Assembly (NCBI RefSeq): GCF_900103505.1
Contig: NZ_FNIA01000008.1
Coordinates: forward strand, 128,489-192,488
Length of the DNA: 64,000 bases
Direction of reading: 5' to 3'
Source: Haloarchaeobius iranensis
Lineage (GTDB): Archaea; Halobacteriota; Halobacteria; Halobacteriales; Natrialbaceae
Shown: positions 59,225 through 64,000 of the stretch, in pieces
How the letters are laid out: each line of letters begins with the position of its first letter
Position numbering within the stretch: position 1 is the first letter of the stretch
The notes under the pieces: model-generated
Told to the model about the DNA's origin: nothing
Seen by the model: the letters and a program-made list of their open reading frames with translations, nothing else
Databases searched by the model: none
Made by a program: the position numbers and the translations under genes

Positions 59225-59983
59225 CTACGAGAACGACCCGAGGCTCGACTGGAGCCGGCGGTCGGTCGCCTCCCGGGTGACCCCGTAGCCCACGAGTTCC
59301 CGCAGGTCGACCGCGTACGTCGTCCCGCCCCGGTCGAGCACGAGGACCCGACCCTGTACACCCCGGACCGTCCCCGAGAGTAGCGTCTCCGGCACCGGTC
59401 GCGCGTCGAGGTCGAGCCCGTAGTCGAACGAGAACGTCTCGAGCACCTCGAACCCGTCGAGGAGTTCGGCCCACGCGGTCTCGTCGACGGACTCGTCGAG
59501 CCCGGCGACCTTCGTGGGGACGCGTACGCGATCCGGAATCTCCTCGGCGTACTCCGCCTCCAGCTGCCGGGCGATGCGCCCGTCTGAGACAGTATGGACG
59601 TGTGCCGCCCGGTCGGCCCCCTGCTCGCGGAGCCGCGTCCGCAGGCGTCCCGATTTCGTCACGCCGATCTTGAACACGTCCGGTGCGAACGCTGCGAGAT
59701 ACACCGCGTGCTCCTCGCGACAGTTCGCCAGTGGACGGTCGCAGTTGCCAGTACACCGGGCACACGGCCACCGGCTCGTGTGCTGGTCGCAGTAGGGTGC
59801 TCCGGGTCGATCGCAGGCGTAGTGGTCGTCGTCGTCGACGGCGCCGGCACACCACCGGTCGCCCAGCGAGAACGAGAGCGCCGCTCCCGGTGTGAGCGGT
59901 TCGCGCTCGACCGTGTCGTCGCTCGCCAACAGCAGCGCTGGTGCATCCGTTGCGGTCTCCGTCCGATAGCCGACGACCTGCAC
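59225..59983 (-). CDS. DUF2797-family protein with cysteine cluster
   Basis: A 252-residue protein of the DUF2797 family. The N-terminal half has many cysteines and His in short spacing (CAGAV, YACDR, YCDQHTSRWPCARCTGNC, NCREEH), likely a zinc-binding module. The YLAAFAPDVFKIGVTKSGRL segment near residue 95 recalls the GIY-YIG-like core that DUF2797 proteins share, followed by REQGADRAAHV. The C-terminal ~80 residues are beta-rich. No enzymatic function has been demonstrated to my knowledge. It is divergent from the RND transporter gene. Confidence 0.82.
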   Translation of the reverse strand: MQVVGYRTETATDAPALLLASDDTVEREPLTPGAALSFSLGDRWCAGAVDDDDHYACDRPGAPYCDQHTSRWPCARCTGNCDRPLANCREEHAVYLAAFAPDVFKIGVTKSGRLRTRLREQGADRAAHVHTVSDGRIARQLEAEYAEEIPDRVRVPTKVAGLDESVDETAWAELLDGFEVLETFSFDYGLDLDARPVPETLLSGTVRGVQGRVLVLDRGGTTYAVDLRELVGYGVTREATDRRLQSSLGSFS

Positions 59984-60030
59984 GCCTCGATGTAACGCCG
60001 TTCCGGCTAAAGCCGTGTCGTTCGCCCCTG

Positions 60031-60051
60031 TATAATCTATTTTGGATTATA
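60031..60051. promoter_or_regulatory. Inverted repeat at the RND pump promoter
   Basis: Arms TATAATC (60031-60037) and GATTATA (60045-60051) are perfect 7-bp complements around the spacer TATTTTG. The block lies 52-73 bp before the GTG of the pump gene and also contains the best TATA-like sequence of the gap, a place where a repressor would block transcription. It lies 47 bp or more from the divergent DUF2797 start. Confidence 0.6.
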
Positions 60052-60103
60052 ATGTATCCGATTCACCGTAACTGCTTTGTCGCTACCGCTGGCACTGCCG
60101 CCC

Positions 60104-62662
60104 GTGAAGGACGAGTCAACGGAACGAACGGAGGGGGATGAGTCCCTGGCGCTTCGAGTCGCCGACGGCATCGTCTCGCACAGCAAGCTCGTGATACTCG
60201 TCTTGCTCGTGGCGACGGCCATCGTCGGCAGCGCGGCGGGGCAGGTCGAGATGTCCACCTCGACGGACAGCTTCCAGACGGAGACGGTCGCTGCGGACAA
60301 ACTCGACTACGTGAACGCCAACTTCGGCGACCCCGACGCAGCGAACCGGACGACGGTGCAGGTCGTCGTCCGGAACGACAACGTCCTCACGCGGGAGTCG
60401 CTGCTCGAGATACTCGCCTTCCAGCGGTCGCTCGCCGAGAACGACTCCGTCGCCGCGACTCTGGCCGCCGAGCCGAGCACCGTCAGCGTCGCCAACGTCG
60501 TGGCTATCGCGGCCGTCCAGCAGGACCGCGCGGCGGCCGGCCGACCCGGTGGCCCGCCGCCGAACCTCACCAGACAGATCGGCGCGCTGGAGTCCCGCAA
60601 CGCCGCCGAGGTGGAGCGGCTCGTCGAACGCGCGCTCTCGCCGGACGCCGACGCGCCGACCGGCGGACAGGACCCGCTGACGCTGCTCCCGACGCACTAC
60701 GAGCCCGGCACCGCGAGCACGAACGCCACCGTCGTCGTCGCCTTCCAGGACACCGGCGGCAGTGACGGTATCTCGGAGCCCGTCTCCAGCGCCCAGCTCG
60801 ACATGCAGGCTCTCGCGGCCGACCGCTTCGGTGACGACGCGTTCGTCTTCGGGGTCGGTATCGTCGAGGACGAGACCGGCCGCTCCATCGGCGACAGCTT
60901 CGCCATCATCGGGCCCGTCGCGCTGCTGCTCGTCATCCTCACGCTCGTCGTCGCCTACCGCGACCTCGTCGATATCGTCCTCAGCACCCTCGGCATCGGG
61001 CTCGTCCTCGTCTGGATGCAGGGGTTCATGGGCTGGTTCGACATCCCATTCGGGACGACGCTCATCGCCGTACCAATCCTGCTCATCGGCCTGGCCATCG
61101 ACTACGCCATCCACGTGTTCATGCGCCACCGCGAGGTCCGCGACGGTACCCCCGAGCCCGGCGCGCGCGACGGCATGGTGCTCGCGCTCGGCAGCGTCGG
61201 CATCGCGCTCGTCTGGGTGACCGTCACCACCTCCATCGGCTTCCTCTCGAACCTCGTCAGCCCGCTCGCACCCCTGCAGAACTTCGGCCTCGTCAGCGCC
61301 GCCGGCATCGTCAGCACGCTCGTCGTCTTCGGCGCGCTGATCCCCGCACTCAAAGTCGAGGTCGACACCCTGCTCGAACGCGTCGGACTGAACCGTCGGA
61401 AGACACCGTTCGGCGGCGACACCCCCGTCGTCGGCCGACTCCTCTCGCTCGGAGCCGTCGGCGCGAAGCGCGCCCCGGCCGTCGTGCTCGTCGTCGCCGT
61501 CCTCCTCAGTGGAGTCGGGGCCTACGGCGGCACGCAGGTCGACACCAGCTTCGACCGAAGCGACTTCCTCACCGAACAGCCGCCCGACTGGATGGAAGAA
61601 CTCCCGGAGCCGTTCGCCCCGGGGGAGTACAACATCCGGCAGAACGCCGCGTTCCTCAACGACAACTTCCTCCAGCAACGCGACACCAGCCGTGCCGAAC
61701 TGCTCATCGAGGGACGCGTGACCGACCCCGGAACACTGGACAGGGTGGTCGCCGTCCGCGACCGCGCCGTCGCCGGCGAGACCGTCATCACCCTCGCCGA
61801 CGACGAACCGCGAATCCTCGACCCCGTCTCGACCATCCAGGCGGTCGCCGCACAGAACGAGACGTTCGCCGCGACGGTCGCCGCGGCCGACACCGACGAC
61901 GACGGCGTCCCCGACCAGAACCTCACCGCGGTGTACGACGGCCTCTACCGCACCGCGCCAGCACAGGCCCGGCAGGTCGTCGCCCGGAACAGCGCCGGCG
62001 AGTACGAAGCCCTGCGCGTGCAGGTGGCCATCCAGGGTGGCTCGTCCGTCCCACAGGTCCGTGACGAGATGCAGGCCGCAGTCGAACCCGCACAGGGGGA
62101 CGGACTCACTGCCACCGCGACCGGCCAGCCCGTCCTCACCGCCATCGTACAGGACGGCCTGCTCGAGACCGTCGTTCTCACGCTCGTCGTGACCGTGCTC
62201 GCCGTCCTTGCCGTCCTCGTCGTCGGTTACCGGCTATTCGACGGGTACGCCAGCCTCGGCGCGGTCACCATCGTCCCCGTCGTGCTCTCGCTCGCGTGGG
62301 TGCTCGGCGTGATGTACCTGCTCGAGATTCCGTTCAACGCACAGACCGCGCTCATCACCAGTCTGGGCATCGGTCTCGGCGTCGACTACAGCATCCACAT
62401 GTCCGAGCGCTTCACCGACGAGCTCGAACGGCTCGGCGACGTCGACGACGCGCTCACCGCGACCATCGACGGCACCGGCGGCGCACTCCTCGGCAGCGCG
62501 GTCACCACCGCCGCCGGCTTCTCGACGCTCGCACTCGCCATCGTCCCGTCGCTCCAGCGCTTCGGCATCGTCATCGGCGTCGCCATCGTCTTCGCGTTCG
62601 TCGGCGCGGTGCTCGTCCTCCCGAGCATCCTCGCGCTCTGGGGACGGTCGGTCCCGAACTGA
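60104..62662 (+). CDS. RND/MMPL-family membrane pump
   Basis: An 852-residue transporter of the RND superfamily, MMPL branch. TM1 is near ~27-47 (LVILVLLVATAIVGSAAG), followed by a large extracytoplasmic loop (50-265) and helices 2-6 (~268-425) with the GDSFAIIGPVALLLVIL and LIGLAIDYAIHVFMRHRE motif (GxxxDYxxH). A second copy repeats this layout: TM7 ~460, loop 480-690 and the SSLGIGLGVDYSIHMSERF-type motif near 763. The proton-relay Asp of both motifs is present. The start is GTG 60104. Substrates of archaeal MMPL proteins (lipids, hopanoid- or isoprenoid-like molecules) are not established. Confidence 0.88.
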   Translation: MKDESTERTEGDESLALRVADGIVSHSKLVILVLLVATAIVGSAAGQVEMSTSTDSFQTETVAADKLDYVNANFGDPDAANRTTVQVVVRNDNVLTRESLLEILAFQRSLAENDSVAATLAAEPSTVSVANVVAIAAVQQDRAAAGRPGGPPPNLTRQIGALESRNAAEVERLVERALSPDADAPTGGQDPLTLLPTHYEPGTASTNATVVVAFQDTGGSDGISEPVSSAQLDMQALAADRFGDDAFVFGVGIVEDETGRSIGDSFAIIGPVALLLVILTLVVAYRDLVDIVLSTLGIGLVLVWMQGFMGWFDIPFGTTLIAVPILLIGLAIDYAIHVFMRHREVRDGTPEPGARDGMVLALGSVGIALVWVTVTTSIGFLSNLVSPLAPLQNFGLVSAAGIVSTLVVFGALIPALKVEVDTLLERVGLNRRKTPFGGDTPVVGRLLSLGAVGAKRAPAVVLVVAVLLSGVGAYGGTQVDTSFDRSDFLTEQPPDWMEELPEPFAPGEYNIRQNAAFLNDNFLQQRDTSRAELLIEGRVTDPGTLDRVVAVRDRAVAGETVITLADDEPRILDPVSTIQAVAAQNETFAATVAAADTDDDGVPDQNLTAVYDGLYRTAPAQARQVVARNSAGEYEALRVQVAIQGGSSVPQVRDEMQAAVEPAQGDGLTATATGQPVLTAIVQDGLLETVVLTLVVTVLAVLAVLVVGYRLFDGYASLGAVTIVPVVLSLAWVLGVMYLLEIPFNAQTALITSLGIGLGVDYSIHMSERFTDELERLGDVDDALTATIDGTGGALLGSAVTTAAGFSTLALAIVPSLQRFGIVIGVAIVFAFVGAVLVLPSILALWGRSVPN

Positions 62663-63322
62663 CTACGTCGAGCCCACGTCGTCGCCGACCCCGATGCGGA
62701 CCCGCTCCTCGTTCTCCCACGTCGCATCGCCGTCGAGGAAGGCCGCCACGCGGTCGACGAACTCGCCGTGCTCCATCCCGATACCGCCCGTGGTCAGGTC
62801 CAGCGTCACCGCGTCGACGTCCTCCAGCACATCCCCCTCACCACCCATCACCGAGAGGAACTCGTCGGGGCCGACGGCCTCGCCCGCGCGGAGACGCTCC
62901 GCGACCGAATCGAGGCCCGCGCCGAGGGTCACGTCCACGTCGAAGGTGACCTCCACGTCGACCGTACTGTCGAACCCCTCTGCCGCGTACGCCTCCTCGG
63001 CCCGCGTAATCGCCGGGTCGAGGACGTGTTCGAACTCCATCCCCGTCTCCTTCATGCCCATGTAGGCGAACGACTGCATCCCGACCAGCCCGTACCGGAA
63101 CGCCGGGTCGTCCATCCCCTTCTCGAATATCTGCTTCCTGTCCTTGCGCTCCAGATTGCGTAGCAAGAGGTAGAAGTCCACGATGGCCTCGCTCACCCGC
63201 TTGCGGATGCGTGCCTCCGCGTTGCGCTTCGATTGCTCGTGCTCCATCTCGGTCAACCCGAGGAGGTACTCGCGGTCCGCGCGCGACAACATCCCCCGCG
63301 GCCTGTCGGGGTCGAACTCCAT
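62663..63322 (-). CDS. Haloarchaeal protein of unknown function
   Basis: A 219-residue acidic soluble protein that ends directly against the pump gene. The opening DPDRPRGMLSRADREYLLG is common to many haloarchaeal proteins. A helix (EQSKRNAEARIRKRVSEAIVDF) follows; the middle, DFYLLLRNLERKDRKQIFEKG, is helical, and a beta-rich part contains VDVEVTFDVDVTL. No known motif is found. The ATG at 63322 has TATA-like GTTAAAG about 27 bp upstream, which supports it. Confidence 0.75.
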   Translation of the reverse strand: MEFDPDRPRGMLSRADREYLLGLTEMEHEQSKRNAEARIRKRVSEAIVDFYLLLRNLERKDRKQIFEKGMDDPAFRYGLVGMQSFAYMGMKETGMEFEHVLDPAITRAEEAYAAEGFDSTVDVEVTFDVDVTLGAGLDSVAERLRAGEAVGPDEFLSVMGGEGDVLEDVDAVTLDLTTGGIGMEHGEFVDRVAAFLDGDATWENEERVRIGVGDDVGST

Positions 63323-63407
63323 AATCAACTTCCGGTTATGCGAACACCGACTTTAACGCTGCCGACTCGGCGGAACGCCTATACGCTCCCCGGCGGAACC
63401 GGCACCC

Positions 63408-63743
63408 ATGTCGCTCACCGGGCAGCTCGACGTCGACGCGTCCGCGGACGAGGTGTCGTTCTCCTTCACCGTCACCAACGACGACCCCGACCCCGTCGAC
63501 CTCCAGTTCTCGAACGCACAGACCCACGACGTGCTCGTCGTCGAGGACGGCGACACAGCGATCTGGTCGTTCGCCGAGGGCCGCATGTTCGCACAGATGC
63601 TCACGTCCAGGACGCTCGACGCCGGCGAGTCCGTCACCTACGACTGCGCCTGGGACGACCCGGAACCGGGGAGCTACATCGCGACCGCGTTCCTCGCCGC
63701 GAACAACGCCGACTGCGAAGCCAGCGCCGAGTTCTCCGTCTGA
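63408..63743 (+). CDS. BsuPI-related proteinase inhibitor-like protein
   Basis: A 111-residue all-beta protein of the BsuPI/intracellular proteinase inhibitor family. It reads as an Ig-like sandwich: LDVDASADEVSFSFTVTN, VDLQFSNAQTHDVLVVED, VTYDCAWDD and GSYIATAFLAANNADC, with the family hallmark QFSNAQTHDVLV. It lacks a signal peptide, so it is cytosolic here. Its target is unknown. A TATA-like CCTATACG element 23-30 bp upstream supports a leaderless start at the ATG 63408. Confidence 0.82.
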   Translation: MSLTGQLDVDASADEVSFSFTVTNDDPDPVDLQFSNAQTHDVLVVEDGDTAIWSFAEGRMFAQMLTSRTLDAGESVTYDCAWDDPEPGSYIATAFLAANNADCEASAEFSV

Positions 63744-63873
63744 CCCAGCTATCGCTGGCCGGGCCGTGTGTACGCGCAGTGCCGACGAGCGACGTAGCCG
63801 TCGCCAACGTCCGGCTCACGTCGTTCGGAGGCTGTGGCCGTAGCTCGTCGATGCTACCTGCACTCGACGACCC

Positions 63874-63893
63874 ACAGCCCACGATGGGGCTGT
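63874..63893. terminator. Hairpin downstream of the 5S rRNA
   Basis: ACAGCCC and GGGCTGT (63874-63880 and 63887-63893) form a 7-bp stem with a 6-nt loop about 35 bp past the 5S 3' end as read on the minus strand. It could be a terminator or processing signal for the rRNA operon. The remainder of 63744-63926 holds no gene I can support, and no tRNA-Cys, which often follows 5S in haloarchaea. Confidence 0.4.
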
Positions 63894-63926
63894 CGCTCGC
63901 CAACGAATGAATGAAAGGTATGAATG

Positions 63927-64000
63927 GCAGGCGGCGAATCGCGTTTCCCAGAGGCTCGCGCACTCCAGTACTCCCCGACACGCTGGCGAGCTTAACTTCC
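63927..64000 (-). rRNA. rrf: 5S ribosomal RNA, 3' part only
   Basis: Reading the minus strand, bases 64000 to ~63927 give the conserved 3' half of haloarchaeal 5S rRNA: GGAAGTTAAGCTC, then CGGGGAGTACTGGAGTG and GCGAGCCTCTGGGAA, ending in CGCCGCCT, which pairs with the missing 5' end. The 5' half lies outside the window. A protein frame running antisense through it is spurious. An rRNA operon (16S-23S-5S) should lie to the right, transcribed toward this window. Confidence 0.9.

Noticed and set aside
60116..61678. 520-codon minus-strand frame inside the RND pump
   Set aside because: Acidic-looking translation is produced by the reverse complement of the pump gene; no start signal or domain.
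63744..63926. Possible tRNA-Cys after 5S rRNA
   Set aside because: No T-arm GGTTCAAATCC-type sequence or cloverleaf on either strand; only a simple hairpin is present.
63634..63981. 115-codon minus-strand frame at the right end
   Set aside because: It overlaps the 5S rRNA and the BsuPI-type gene; the rRNA identity explains the sequence.

Overview
The window is chromosomal DNA from a halophilic archaeon (class Halobacteria). The evidence is high GC, very acidic proteins, many ATGA/GTGA gene overlaps, TATA-like boxes about 25-35 nt before start codons (leaderless transcription), an archaeal SRP 7S RNA, KEOPS Pcc1 beside ribosomal proteins, preQ0 genes for archaeosine, an archaeal ether-lipid UbiA enzyme, halocyanin, and a two-subunit 2-oxoacid:ferredoxin oxidoreductase. 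The genus cannot be fixed from sequence reading alone. I saw no CRISPR array, no transposase and no integrase.

Layout. 1-2.9 kb: a 5'-cut halocyanin, then a minus-strand operon uS15, RecJ-like, Pcc1, eS1. 3.1-5.7 kb: tRNA-Ala(GGC), a lower-GC histidine kinase, an overlooked 51-codon gene and a PHP phosphoesterase. 5.8-10.3 kb: a giant PKD surface protein and a membrane-anchored partner, with a sharp drop in GC across their shared middle. 10.3-21.4 kb: housekeeping genes, namely an Rdx protein, SurE, an AhbC/NirJ-type radical SAM enzyme with a small PaaB-like partner, an Rsm22-like methyltransferase, prephenate dehydrogenase, an M24 peptidase, AroA and AroC. 21.5-25 kb: porA, porB and an Lrp regulator. 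25-29.8 kb: small metabolic genes, a DMT transporter, the queD-queE-queC operon and a winged-helix regulator.

29.9-43.4 kb: a UbiA prenyltransferase, then a nearly complete chemotaxis operon (cheW, cheY, cheB, cheA, cheC, tandem cheC, cheD, cheR) facing a membrane transducer. CheA has about 550 extra acidic linker residues and the transducer a roughly 390-residue acidic tail; both contain fresh tandem duplications. The tandem CheC has one phosphatase site with Asn changed to Gln. 43.5-53.6 kb: a nuclease-dead-looking HsdR-N protein, a glutathionyl-hydroquinone reductase-like protein, a pilin-like VWA surface protein with a large insertion inside the metal site region, the lipid enzyme DGGGP synthase, a RAD55/KaiC-like ATPase, a CoA-binding protein and a cysteine synthase family enzyme. 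54.1-64 kb: SRP RNA, MscS channel, YhbY, RNase P subunit, two glycosyltransferases, a DUF2797 protein, an RND/MMPL pump, a BsuPI-type protein, and on the minus strand the 3' part of a 5S rRNA cut by the window edge, so an rRNA operon reads toward this window from the right.

The least described material is: the mosaic PKD surface pair; the radical SAM enzyme with its PaaB-like partner; several perfect inverted repeats at promoters (queD, the winged-helix gene, the VWA gene, the RND pump); the acidic extensions in the chemotaxis proteins; and three small genes below usual ORF cut-offs.
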